This document shows, in pieces, positions 1 through 7,812 of a DNA stretch of 64,000 bases (positions are counted from its first letter, which is position 1; each line of letters begins with the position of its first letter). The DNA comes from Mycobacterium sp. SM1 (GTDB lineage: Bacteria > Actinomycetota > Actinomycetes > Mycobacteriales > Mycobacteriaceae). The stretch is taken from positions 62,001 through 126,000 of the forward strand of contig NZ_JAFLNH010000004.1 in assembly GCF_018361265.1 (NCBI RefSeq), read 5' to 3'. Made by a program: the position numbers and the translations under genes. Under the pieces are notes generated by a model. The model was not told the origin of the DNA. It saw nothing but the letters and a program-made list of their open reading frames with translations, and did not search any database.

Positions 1-376
1 CAAGCTGATCGTGTTCTTCGCTAAGACACGCTACGTAGGTAGCGCCGTCGATATACTGGCCTGGATTGGGTGTCGGCATGTCTTTATCAAGGTGAGCGAA
101 TCGCTTGATAGCGTTCAGCGCGGACTTCACTATCGATGATCGGGTCATTTGCTGCGGATCGCGAGTCGCGTCGTCCTGACGCACAGACTCCAACAGCTCG
201 CTCATTCGATCGATTAGCGGCTCGGCTGCGTAAATGATTTCCTGCCAGTCATTGAGGAATGCCGTGTCCGACGCTCGCAGCAATCGTTGCCTGAGGATGC
301 CGTCCAGTCCAGCCGCCGAAGTGTAGTGGTATAGGCAAGTGCGCCGATCGAAGCCTTGTGGATCGTTCGTCTGCAT
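1..376 (-). CDS. DUF2971-family protein, N-terminal part, runs off the window
   Basis: An open frame starts at an ATG at 376 and stays open on the minus strand to base 1, giving about 125 residues without a stop. The N-terminus reads LYHYTSAAGLDGILRQRL followed by a FLNDWQEI segment, and later a VACLSEEHDQL segment. This order (HYTS near the start, a ND..E motif about 30 residues later, then a (C)xSE..D motif) matches the DUF2971 family. These proteins are widespread and uncharacterised, and are often found in accessory or defence-like islands. The C-terminal half, including the usual late tryptophan and histidine positions, lies outside the window. Family assignment is good; function is not known. 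Confidence 0.72.
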   Translation of the reverse strand, partial: MQTNDPQGFDRRTCLYHYTSAAGLDGILRQRLLRASDTAFLNDWQEIIYAAEPLIDRMSELLESVRQDDATRDPQQMTRSSIVKSALNAIKRFAHLDKDMPTPNPGQYIDGATYVACLSEEHDQL

Positions 377-471
377 AGTGCAGCAAGTTACCAGTCGATC
401 TAAGTATAGGTGGCGTCCCTTGAGCGGTGTTAAAGTTCGGACATAGATTCCGCTGAATTGCGATTGCGATT
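377..471. other. short non-coding spacer with transposon terminus
   Basis: No gene is seen. From about 405 the sequence resembles the stretch at 35206-35270, so this is probably the outer end of an IS256-type element whose transposase relic follows. The two stretches share a run beginning ggtggcgtcc and then a block around gattccgctga. Confidence 0.4.
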
Positions 472-725
472 CTATGCGATGGAACCGACAGAATCGACCG
501 TCGTCGCTCCGGTCTCGATGTGTACTTCCGAAGTTCTTTGCGGCAGCTGAGTTGGCGGGTCCCGCAACGACCTCCACGGCTCCTGCAGCAACCGCAGGCC
601 GGCCAGTGTCATGGTGAACCCGCGTCAGCTGGCCGAAGCGCGGCCGAGCACAGCTCACACCAGCTTCAGACAGGAGTGCTCGCTGGGAAGCCGACCGACG
701 ACCTTGACTCCGCGGGTCTCCCCCC
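472..725 (-). pseudogene. IS256/mutator-type transposase, C-terminal relic
   Basis: Read on the minus strand this gives RGVKVVGRLPSEHSCLKLV, then a TGA, then SRGFTMTLAGLRLLQEPWRSL-like sequence, ending in a TAG at 472-474. That is the C-terminal tail of IS256-family transposases found in actinobacteria (RRRVKVIGRLPGE.S followed by WRG..MTPAGLRLLQDLRR). At least two internal stops break it, and everything upstream, including the DDE catalytic core, is missing. A related but less damaged copy lies at 35271-35866. No function is expected. Confidence 0.7.
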
Positions 726-811
726 AGCGTGAGCACCCACTAGATCAACGGATACAGCCCTGCAGATAACCCTGTCGCTGACGGTGATCATGGACCGAAC
801 TGCGGCGTGCC
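726..811. other. short spacer before the IS3 element
   Basis: No supported coding sequence. The reading frame used by the downstream orfA is closed by a TGA at about 785. Confidence 0.3.
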
Positions 812-832
812 TCCCGCTTTCCGGACTGCGGA

Positions 833-1105
833 CCAAATAAGGTCCGATCCGGAAAGGACGAGGGGAATTGGCCTGAGTTTCGTGACGAGGTTGCGAGGCT
901 GGTAGTCGAGTCGAATCGGTCGATCGCGGAGGTTGCGCGCGAGTACGGGCTGAACGAGACGACTGTTGGCGGCTGGGTAAAGAAATACCGGGCCGCACAC
1001 GCCGCTGATGAGCCGCCGCTGCAAGTGTCCGAACGCGCCCGGTTGCGGGAACTCGAACGCCGTACTCGGGAACTGGAAATAGAGAACGCGTTCCTGAAAA
1101 AGTAG
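833..1105 (+). pseudogene. IS3-family OrfA (helix-turn-helix) without a clear start
   Basis: The frame is open from 788 to the TAG at 1103-1105. The product contains EFRDEVARLVVESNRSIAEVAREYGLNETTVGGWVKKY as successive blocks, which is the usual OrfA helix-turn-helix that binds the element ends, followed by a leucine-zipper-like segment (RLRELERRTRELEIENAFLKK as successive blocks). No ATG or GTG with a ribosome site is present at the expected position just inside the left inverted repeat, so the start was probably lost. OrfB begins 25 bases downstream. Confidence 0.6.
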
Positions 1106-1130
1106 CGGCGCGCTTCGCGAGGGAGCCACG

Positions 1131-2033
1131 GTGACCGAGAAATTCGAGTTCATCGATGCGAAGCGCGCCGCCGCTGAGCAAGGCGCGGGGCTCCCGACGG
1201 TTGCGCGGATGTGCGCACTGCTTAAGGTGTCCAAGTCCGGTTGCTCCCAGTGGTGGCATCGGCCGCAAAGCCTCACCCAACGACGCCGCGAGCCGCTCGC
1301 TGATAAGATCGCCACCTTGTTTGAGGCCTTCGGCGCCACGTGCGGCTAGCGGCGCATCCATGCCGAACTCGTCCGGGCCGGCGAACGGGTCGGGCCTGAG
1401 CTGGTTTGCAAGCTCATGGGTGAGATGGGCCTGACTAGGGCGCGGCCCCGACCGTTTCGCACCACCACCGAAGCGGACCCCCACGCGCCCGACACCGTTG
1501 AGCTGGTCAAGCGCGACTTCACTGCGCAGCAACCGGCAACCAAGCTCGTCGGGGACATCACGCACATCCGAACGTGGCAGGGCTGGTTGTATTTGGCTGT
1601 GCTGGCCGACTGCGCTACCCGCGAGGTGATCGGGTATGCGAGGGCTGAGCACAGGCGCACCGAACTCGTCGTCGAAGCGTTGCAGATGGCGATGCGCAAC
1701 AGACGACTCGAACCCGATTGCATTATGCATTCCGACCGTGGCGCACAATATACGTCGGCGAAATACCGGGAGAAATTGGTCGAGCTGGGGTTGCGGCATT
1801 CGGTCGGGCGGACCGGCCAATGTGGGGATAACGCGCTCGCGGAATCGTTTTTCGCGAGCCTGAAGAATGAGCGGGTGCATCAGATGGTGTACCCTACCCG
1901 GAAGAAAGCGCGGGTCGATATTGCCAAGTGGATTGAGCTGCTCTACAATTACCGACGAATTCATTCCGCGCTCGGCTACCGGACACCGCATGAAGTCCGC
2001 ACCGAGTACCTGAATTCACAGCTCGCCGCGTAA
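1131..2033 (+). pseudogene. IS3-family OrfB transposase with an in-frame amber stop
   Basis: A single reading frame of 300 codons is interrupted only by a TAG at 1347-1349. Before the stop is the N-terminal HTH_21-type region (residues 1-72). After it is the rve integrase core with all three acidic residues visible: D in VGDITHIRTW, D in MHSDRGAQYTS, and E in DNALAESFFASLKNE. Relatives read TYGxRRIHAEL across the stop, so TAG most simply replaces a tyrosine or serine codon. Unless the amber is suppressed, only fragments are made. The C-terminus ends 13 bases before the right inverted repeat. Confidence 0.82.
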
Positions 2034-2210
2034 ATGGACGCGAAATCCGCAGTCCGGAAAACGCGGGGCAGCCCACTGGCATCGTCAGACACAGTGGGAT
2101 ACACCCCTGACCAACCTACAGATAAAGCCGGCACGCGCGGGCGAGTACAACAGCCTCGCGCAAGGCACCGGTGGCTGGGCCCGGCTCGGTAAGCCGGAGG
2201 GGACCTAACG

Positions 2211-2495
2211 ATGGCCTCCCTAGACATCTCATCGAAGACCACATCGATCCTGCTTAACACCGACGGCACCGACGATCCCGATTAGCTGGTCGGCGTGGCG
2301 GCCGGAGAGCTGTTCAAGTGGGCGTGGCTGATCGGCGAGTTCGCCGGCCGGCTCGAAAACGCCGACGAACACACCCGCGCCGACTTCGACCGATTCTTCG
2401 GCGGCTACCGCGCCGCGGACAAGACCGCCTGGTTCGCCGCGCACATCGCCGAGCGCATCGCCGCGCTGCTCGACGAGGATCGGGGCCAACCATGA
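2211..2495 (+). pseudogene. small protein upstream of istB, split by an amber codon
   Basis: An ATG at 2211 opens a frame of 94 codons with one in-frame TAG at 2283-2285. After the stop the frame reads AGELFKWAWLIGEFAGRLEN, then an acidic helical tail. A ggaggggacct sequence lies 8-18 bases before the ATG. The terminal TGA overlaps the istB start as ATGA, so the two are translationally coupled. I do not recognise the family; it is not the IstA integrase. It could be a small accessory protein of this IS21 lineage or the remains of a different gene fused at the insertion point. Confidence 0.4.
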
Positions 2496-3271
2496 GCACA
2501 ACAACACCGCCACCACCGCCACTAGACGAGGAGCTGATGCGGCTGCTCAAACGGATGCGGCTGCCCTACATCCGCAACGCCGCGCCCGAGCTGCTGGCCA
2601 CCGCCAAGGCGCAACGCTGGGAACCCGCCGAGGTACTCAAAGCGCTTCTGGCCGAAGAGGTCAACGGTCGAGACCGCTCCGCGCTGGCGACCCGCCGCAC
2701 GCAAGCCGGGTTTCCCACCGGTGAAACCTTCGCCGCGTGGGAGCCGGCACTGTCGTCCATCCCGGCACCCATCCAGGCCGCGTTGCGCACCCTGGAATGG
2801 ATCCACCGCCGAAAAAACCTGGTGGTCTGCGGGCCCTCCGGCACCGGCAAGACGTTCCTACTGGAAGCCCTCGGCCACCAAGCCGTCGAAACCGGGCTAC
2901 ACGTCGCGTGGTTTAGCCTCGAACAACTCGGCGCCCTGGTGCGCCGACACCGCGCCGATGACACCGTCACCAAGGCCATCGGCCGCATCCTGCGTGCTGA
3001 TCTCGTCGCCGTTGATGACATCGGCCTGCTGCCGGTCGGTGCCGACGCCGCAGAAGGGCTCGACCGGCTTGTCGATGCCGCCTACGAGAAACGCTCGATC
3101 GCGTTGTCGAGCAATCTTCACCCCGCAGGATTCGACGAGCTGATGCCCAAGACGCTGGCCAGCGCCACCGTCGACCGGCTACTGCATCATGCCCACGTCT
3201 GCCAAACCAGCGGCGACAGCGTGCGGCTCACCCAAGCCATGGCCGGCAAGGGGGTGAACGCCTTGACCTAA
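2492..3271 (+). CDS. istB: IstB-like ATP-binding protein of an IS21-family element
   Basis: The 259-residue product has a Walker A motif CGPSGTGKTFL near residue 112, a Walker B region LVAVDDIGLL near residue 170, and a sensor-like ALSSNLHP segment near 205, the layout of IstB/DnaA-like AAA+ ATPases. In IS21 elements IstB assists the IstA integrase by choosing and activating target DNA. The ATG at 2492 is preferred over an earlier start at 2318 because it overlaps the preceding stop and begins the conserved domain correctly. No istA is present in the window, so this is an orphan helper and the element cannot move on its own. Confidence 0.85.
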   Translation: MSTTTPPPPPLDEELMRLLKRMRLPYIRNAAPELLATAKAQRWEPAEVLKALLAEEVNGRDRSALATRRTQAGFPTGETFAAWEPALSSIPAPIQAALRTLEWIHRRKNLVVCGPSGTGKTFLLEALGHQAVETGLHVAWFSLEQLGALVRRHRADDTVTKAIGRILRADLVAVDDIGLLPVGADAAEGLDRLVDAAYEKRSIALSSNLHPAGFDELMPKTLASATVDRLLHHAHVCQTSGDSVRLTQAMAGKGVNALT

Positions 3272-3300
3272 CCCGCCGGGCACGTCTGATGGCCACGACC

Positions 3301-3370
3301 GGGCAGATCTCGTGGCCACCAGCGGGCAGTTCTCATGACTGCCACTGGGCAGTTCCCCATGTCCCTTGAC
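3301..3370. repeat. IS21-type terminal direct repeats
   Basis: Three copies of gggcag(t/a)tct or gggcagttcc begin at 3301, 3324 and 3347, so they have a 23-bp period. Multiple terminal repeats that bind the transposase are typical of IS21-family ends. The array lies just after istB and ends where an IS110-type fragment begins (about 3373), which marks the right end of the IS21 relic. Confidence 0.6.
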
Positions 3371-3372
3371 AT

Positions 3373-3507
3373 CTCGCTATGATCTGGCGTCAACCGGCGT
3401 TCGAATAACTCTCCGGTTTCACCGTCCAACCCGCACGCGACAACCGATCGCGCGTGCACATCCAACCCAACACTCGTACGCTGACGCTTCACTGGGGCCT
3501 CCCACAT
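3373..3507 (-). pseudogene. IS110-family transposase, N-terminal fragment
   Basis: A start at 3507 gives VGLDVHARSVVACGLDGETG then LFERRLTPDHSE before similarity ends. The first aspartate of the DEDD/RuvC-like site of IS110 transposases is present (GLDVHA). The frame then runs into the IS21 terminal repeats, so the IS21 insertion removed the rest of the gene. About 45 of roughly 400 residues remain. It is divergent from the larger IS110-family gene that follows. Confidence 0.65.
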
Positions 3508-3795
3508 CTTGTGGCTCTACCGGCCAGGACCACCCTGTCGGGCAACCCACGTTTACATGTGAGTTCCCTATCCCTTCCGGGGGACGCCTTGCGGGCGTGA
3601 AAATGGGGTCGGGTCGCCTGCCGACGCCGATGTTTCCTTGGGCGTGTGAGCCCGCATGTGAGTTTGGTGCCGGGGCCCGACCTGGAAGGGTCACGCACTG
3701 TTGCTTCGAGCACGCCGGTCAGAATTTCGGTTCCCTTGACCGAGGCCCCAGGCGACCCACCCGATATGGATGGATTCGATGGGAGGGTAACAGAA
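3508..3795 (+). ncRNA. left flank of an IS110-family gene, possible bridge RNA region
   Basis: Nearly 290 bases without a supported gene precede the transposase start. IS110-type elements of the IS621 kind encode a structured bridge RNA in this position. Short self-complementary blocks are visible (for example gggacgcc with ggcgt around 3581-3600), but I could not fold the stretch, so this is a positional suggestion only. Confidence 0.2.
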
Positions 3796-5247
3796 GTGGC
3801 GGCACGACGCAGGAGCAAGCAGAAGCAGGTAGTGACAGCCACGCCGCAGGAGATTCCCGACGGCGACCATGAGGTGGTGATCGAGCGGGCCGCGGCGGTC
3901 GACGTGGCCAAGGTGACCGGCACAGTGTGTGTGCGGCTGCCCGGCAAGTCCGGGAGGCGGTTTTCTCGGGTGTGGGAGGTGTCTGCACGCACCGGCGCGA
4001 TCGGAGAATTGGCCCAGCAGCTGAGGCAGCAGGGTATCGAGAAGGTGACTGTCGAATCGACTTCGGACTATTGGCGGATCTGGTATTACCTGCTCGAAGA
4101 CCAGGGTTTGGATGTGCAGCTGGTCAACGCCCGCGATGTCAAGAACGTGCCCGGCCGGCCTAAAACCGACAAACTCGACGCTGTCTGGCTGGCTAAGCTG
4201 ACCGAGAAAGGCCTGCTGCGGCCAAGTTTCGTGCCGCCGGCGCCGATCCGGCGGCTGCGGGACTACACCCGGCTACGCGAAGACCTGACCCGGGAACGCT
4301 CGCGCTACTGGCAGCGGCTGGAAAAGCTGCTCGAGGACGCCGCGATCAAGGTGTCGGCGGTGGCCTCCACGCTGGACACCCTGTCCACTCGGGACATGAT
4401 CGAGGCGCTCATCGCCGGGCAGCGCGACCCGCGCCGGCTGGCCGACCTGGCGCGGGGGCGGATGAAAACCAAGCGATCGGAGCTGATCGCCGCGCTCGAC
4501 GGCCGTTTTGATGACCATCACGCCGAACTGGCGCGGATGCTGCTGGGCCAAATCGATGCACTGTGCGCCCAGATCGACACCCTGACCGCGCGCATCGAGG
4601 AGCTGATCGCCGAACTGCCCGACGATGCTGTGGCCATCGATTCCTCCGGCAGCGGCGATGGGCCCGGCACCAGCGCGGGTGCGGGCACCGACGCCGATCC
4701 TGACGCCGGCGGCAGCGATTCGGCCCCGCTCGATCCCGCCCCGGCGGCCGATGACCTGCCAGGTGTCATCGGCCGCCTTGATGAGATCCCGGGCATCGGC
4801 CAACGCGCCGCGCAGGCGATCATCGCCGAGATCGGACTGGATATGAGCAGATTTCCCACACCTGAGCATCTGGTGTCGTGGGCGCGGCTGTGCCCACGCA
4901 CCATCCAGTCCGGGCCAATCACCCGCGGCGGCAAGACCGGCAAAGGCAACCCCTACCTCAAAGGCGCGCTCGGTGAGGCCGCGGTCGCGGCCGCCAAAAC
5001 CGACACCTTCTTGGGCGAACGCTACCGGCGCATCGTTAAACGCCGCGGCAAACTCAAAGCCCTGGTCGCGGTCGCCCGCTCCATCCTGGTCGTCATCTGG
5101 CATCTGCTTTCCAACCCGGCCGCCCGCTTCTGCGACCTCGGCTCCGACTACCACACCAACCGCGTCGCCGTCGAACGCCGGGTACGCAACCACATCGCAC
5201 AACTGACCGCGATGGGCTACCGAGTCACCCTGCAGGCCGCCGCCTAA
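3796..5247 (+). CDS. IS110-family transposase (DEDD recombinase)
   Basis: I prefer the GTG at 3796, which has a gggagg ribosome site about 10 bases upstream; the frame is open from 3646. The 483-residue product has an N-terminal DEDD domain (AAAVDVAKVTG near residue 36, VTVESTSDYW near 88, KTDKLDAVW near 126), a central coiled-coil-like region, and a C-terminal Transposase_20 domain (IPGIGQRAAQAIIAEIG near 335, then SGPITRGGKTGKGN). The catalytic serine expected in the C-terminal domain is probably within the SGPITRGG segment. An acidic, serine/glycine-rich linker of about 35 residues separates the halves and is longer than usual. The gene looks intact. Confidence 0.88.
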   Translation: MAARRRSKQKQVVTATPQEIPDGDHEVVIERAAAVDVAKVTGTVCVRLPGKSGRRFSRVWEVSARTGAIGELAQQLRQQGIEKVTVESTSDYWRIWYYLLEDQGLDVQLVNARDVKNVPGRPKTDKLDAVWLAKLTEKGLLRPSFVPPAPIRRLRDYTRLREDLTRERSRYWQRLEKLLEDAAIKVSAVASTLDTLSTRDMIEALIAGQRDPRRLADLARGRMKTKRSELIAALDGRFDDHHAELARMLLGQIDALCAQIDTLTARIEELIAELPDDAVAIDSSGSGDGPGTSAGAGTDADPDAGGSDSAPLDPAPAADDLPGVIGRLDEIPGIGQRAAQAIIAEIGLDMSRFPTPEHLVSWARLCPRTIQSGPITRGGKTGKGNPYLKGALGEAAVAAAKTDTFLGERYRRIVKRRGKLKALVAVARSILVVIWHLLSNPAARFCDLGSDYHTNRVAVERRVRNHIAQLTAMGYRVTLQAAA

Positions 5248-5687
5248 CCTAAACCGAGACCCTCAATCACATACCGCAGCAGCCGATCTCGCCTCTTAAC
5301 AGCGGCGTGTCGCCCAATACCGCACTCACCAACTTGTGGTCACCTTGAGTGTTTTCCGGTCAGTGGGGCCCCAGCCCCCCATACCGTCTAAACATGATGC
5401 GTTACATGATGCGTTGTCACCCAACGCCGCACCGACGATTCTGACACTACGACCCCGTGGTCGGCGCGCAGCGCACCGGATCGTGGCGATTGTGACGCCT
5501 CGCGTCCAGTCAGTCCTTGATCCGGTCGCGATGCGGCTCGATCAGGGGCCACGTCGATGTCCGCGTGCCTGGATGTCGAGTCCGGGACACTATTCCGCGA
5601 TCTACGCCGGCTACTGCTCGGCGGTCAGCGGTTTTCCGCCGGGATCGATTGCGAGGCCCGCGGTTGGCAGCCGCGCCACCCAAGGTG
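5248..5687. other. 440-base stretch with no convincing gene
   Basis: Open frames here lack family features and ribosome sites. The first part is presumably the right end of the IS110-type element. No inverted repeats or RNA genes were recognised. Confidence 0.3.
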
Positions 5688-5770
5688 GGGAATTACCGGA
5701 CAACCTGACAAGCAATGCGGAGAATTCCAGACGGACAATCCTTTAAACGTGGGGAATTACGTGTCCGGTG
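5688..5770. repeat. remnant of an IS21-type end (two ggggaatta blocks)
   Basis: The motif gtggggaatta occurs at about 5685 and again at about 5750, followed by ccgg or cgtgtccgg. This kind of repeated ggggaatta block is seen at the ends of IS21-family elements in mycobacteria. No transposase from that element is present here, so it is a solo end. Confidence 0.4.
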
Positions 5771-5981
5771 ACAGTTGCGGCTGGTGATCACGCCAGCATC
5801 CAGCAACGCAGCCTCAGCCTGGCGCCCGGTCAGTCCGAACGAGGCGACATCCGGCATCATGATGTGATTGGCACTGCCTTCGGTAAACAGCCGCGCCCCA
5901 CGCCGCAAGAACCCGTCGGCCAGCGTCTCGGCGATTATTGGCGGCGCTCCCCGCTGGTGTGCAGCGGCCAGGGGCCGGGGA
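5771..5981 (-). pseudogene. serine hydroxymethyltransferase-like C-terminal fragment
   Basis: On the minus strand the sequence reads IIAETLADGFLRRGARLF, then TEGSANHIMMPDVASFGLTG, then AEAALLDAGVITSRN. This is the C-terminal small-domain signature of SHMT/GlyA-like PLP enzymes (a TgGSxNH element, then LTGxxAE..L...GI..NRN). The catalytic lysine region is absent. It is caught between the IS21 end at 5770 and the stop of the PPE gene at 5982, so it is a scrap left by rearrangement and not a working enzyme. Confidence 0.55.
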
Positions 5982-7043
5982 TCACGGCGCGGCGGCTCGG
6001 AAGGCGATATCGCTTACTGTGTGCGCGGCCAGGCCCGAAGCCATTTCACGCCCCGGCCCGCCCGTTTCGGCCGCAGCGGCTGCCGGGGCGCCAGCGAGGC
6101 TGGTGAGCGGGGACGCCGCAGCGGCAGGGCTAGTCGTCGGCGCCGCCGCGATCCAGCTCTGTGGCACCGACAAACCACCGATCGCGCCTGCCCGCGCCAA
6201 ACTCACCGACACCCCATCAGGGCCGCCGTACAGACCCCCCAGGGTTTCCGCGGCGGCTGCCATCGGTTGCAACGGGCGCGGAGCGGCCGCGGCGGCGTGG
6301 ACCGATTCCACTCCGGCCGCGATGAGCTGGCTCCGCGCCATCTGCACTATGCGGGTAGCCAAGTTGGGGGGGCCAACAGGGGGGCCAATGGAGGCCCAGA
6401 TAACGTGGGGCGCGGTTTCCAGTACCGCCTCGGTCACCAGGTGTGCCGTCTGCGCGTTCGTGGCGGCAGCGGCGGAGGATTGGGCGAGCGCGGCGGCTTG
6501 GCCGGCCAGCCCCGCCGGGTTGGTGATGGGTGGTGCAGGAGTAAACGGCGTCAGCATCGAAGCGGCCGCTGACGCCTCCGCATAGCCAGACATCGCGGCA
6601 GCGTCCTGGGCCCACATCTCGGCGTAGTGCGCTTCGGTGGCCGCGATCGCCGGGGTGTTCTGACCGAAAAAGTTTGTCGCGATCAGCGTCATCAACAGGC
6701 TGCGGTTGGTCGCGATCACCGCTGGGTGCACCGTCATCGCAAACGCGACCGAAAAGGCGGCCGCAGCCGCCCTGGCCTGGATGGCCGTCTGCTCGGCCTG
6801 GGCGGCGGTGGCGTAAAGCCACGCCACATATGGGGTGGCCGCGGCCGCCATCGCCGCCGACGAGGGACCCAGCCACGGCCCGGCGGTAAGTCCCGAGACC
6901 GCCGATCCGTAAGACGCCGCCGCGGAATACAGCTCGTTGGCCAGCCTGTCCCAGGCAGTTGCCGCGGCCAACATCGACCCTGGTCCCGGACCGGCATACA
7001 TCCGACCGGAGTTGATCTCCGGCGGCAGCACCGCGAAATCCAT
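5982..7043 (-). CDS. PPE-family protein, SVP-like subgroup
   Basis: The start at 7043 gives MDFAVLPPEINSGRMYAGPG, the canonical PPE opening, with an aaaggg ribosome site. The 353-residue product has the about 180-residue alpha-helical PPE domain (WLGPSS, then the WAQDAAAM segment with its conserved tryptophan) and then an alanine-rich tail with GGLSVPQSW near residue 290, the GxxSVPxxW motif of the SVP subgroup. PPE proteins pair with PE proteins and leave the cell through ESX/type VII secretion. The partner PE gene lies 14 bases upstream in the same operon. In M. tuberculosis PE27 and PPE43/44 lie close to dapB, so this pair may be their positional relative. Confidence 0.9.
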   Translation of the reverse strand: MDFAVLPPEINSGRMYAGPGPGSMLAAATAWDRLANELYSAAASYGSAVSGLTAGPWLGPSSAAMAAAATPYVAWLYATAAQAEQTAIQARAAAAAFSVAFAMTVHPAVIATNRSLLMTLIATNFFGQNTPAIAATEAHYAEMWAQDAAAMSGYAEASAAASMLTPFTPAPPITNPAGLAGQAAALAQSSAAAATNAQTAHLVTEAVLETAPHVIWASIGPPVGPPNLATRIVQMARSQLIAAGVESVHAAAAAPRPLQPMAAAAETLGGLYGGPDGVSVSLARAGAIGGLSVPQSWIAAAPTTSPAAAASPLTSLAGAPAAAAAETGGPGREMASGLAAHTVSDIAFRAAAP

Positions 7044-7057
7044 AGCCGACCCTTTCC

Positions 7058-7354
7058 TTAGAGCGCGACCATGCTGGTCGGCTCGATGGCCGCATACGAA
7101 TCCGCGCTGATCCCCGATGCGGCGACACACAAGTCGTGAGTCGTTGCGGTTTGGGCACCGATCGTCTGGTCTAGGGCGGCGTGCGCGGCGAACCGCGTGG
7201 CGGTGCCCGCCGATACCTCATCAGCGGCTGCGGGAACACAATCGGTGGTCAGGCCCGCGTCAACCGCATTCCCGGCGCTCATCACCGAGCCGCTACCTGC
7301 CGCGTTGCCGGCCGCTAACATCACGGGCTCGGGCTGTGTGATCACAAACGGCAT
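7058..7354 (-). CDS. PE-family protein
   Basis: The start at 7354 gives MPFVITQPEPVMLAAGNAAG; the PE motif is at residues 8-9 and the rest is the about 95-residue helical hairpin expected for a short PE protein. Total length is 98 residues with no added C-terminal domain. It would form a four-helix bundle with the PPE protein encoded 14 bases downstream, and the pair would be exported by an ESX system. The end of the hairpin carries the YxxxD/E-like ISADSYAAIE segment, which resembles the type VII secretion signal. Confidence 0.88.
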   Translation of the reverse strand: MPFVITQPEPVMLAAGNAAGSGSVMSAGNAVDAGLTTDCVPAAADEVSAGTATRFAAHAALDQTIGAQTATTHDLCVAASGISADSYAAIEPTSMVAL

Positions 7355-7399
7355 TTTATGTTCTCCCAACTTGACGGTAGTCGGTGTTCATAATTTTCT

Positions 7400-7800
7400 C
7401 GCTAGCCGCCGGCGGCCAAGCATCAGGTTCGCCCTGCCGGGCTGGACGCCCCGCGGTGGAGCCGATCGAGCGCGCATCGATGCCGATGCGCCCGCCGGGA
7501 ACCAGGACGTGAAGCATCTCGGCACACGCGACGTCCACCGAGAGCTTGATCACGCAGTTGGGGATCAGCACGTCCATGGAGGCGTCAGGCGGCGGGATAT
7601 CTTGTGCCCTTGCGGAATTCGACGTTGGTGACACCGGCTACGGCCCGGTTCGCCGCGGCGGGGGCCAGCATCTCCTCGGTCATGTCGATTCCGTAGGCGA
7701 ACCGGGTCGGCCGACCCGACGCGCCGAGAGCAGCATGTCTGGCCGCCGGAGCCCAGGTCCGGCACCCGCTCGCCGTGCTTCGCCCAAGTATGTATCGGAC
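7400..7800 (-). pseudogene. arsenite methyltransferase (ArsM-type) relic
   Basis: Pieces in different minus-strand frames match the two intact ArsM copies downstream: FAYGIDMTEEMLAPAAANRA then GVTNVEFRKGT in one frame, and PPDASMDVLIPNCVIKLSVD then HVLVPGGRIGID in another. At least two frameshifts separate the pieces, and the N- and C-terminal thirds are missing. It is most similar to the copy at 9040-9831. It shows that the island once carried a third ArsM gene or arose by partial duplication. Confidence 0.75.
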
Positions 7801-7812
7801 TAATGTGGCCAT

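Larger units (their letters stand above)
812..2066 (+). mobile_element. IS3-family insertion sequence, degenerate
   Basis: Bounded by imperfect inverted repeats. The left end at 812-832 carries tttccggactgcgga, and the right end at 2046-2066 carries its reverse complement tccgcagtccggaaa; about 17 of 21 positions match. The roughly 1.25-kb unit holds an orfA remnant and an orfB with a DDE integrase core, the normal IS3 layout. Both genes look disabled (no recognisable start for orfA, one amber stop in orfB), so the copy is probably immobile unless helped in trans. Confidence 0.8.

Noticed and set aside
666..1991. A 441-codon minus-strand open frame across the IS3 element
   Set aside because: It is antisense to orfA/orfB, has no domain features, and high GC content keeps such frames open.
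2318..2491. Longer start for istB
   Set aside because: The added 58 residues are arginine-rich out-of-frame translation of the preceding small gene; the ATGA overlap at 2492 fits better.
3646..3795. Longer start for the IS110-family gene
   Set aside because: No ribosome site at 3646 and no similarity in the added residues; the GTG at 3796 has gggagg upstream.
5336..5746. A 136-codon plus-strand frame after the IS110-type gene
   Set aside because: Runs through an IS21-end remnant and has no family features.
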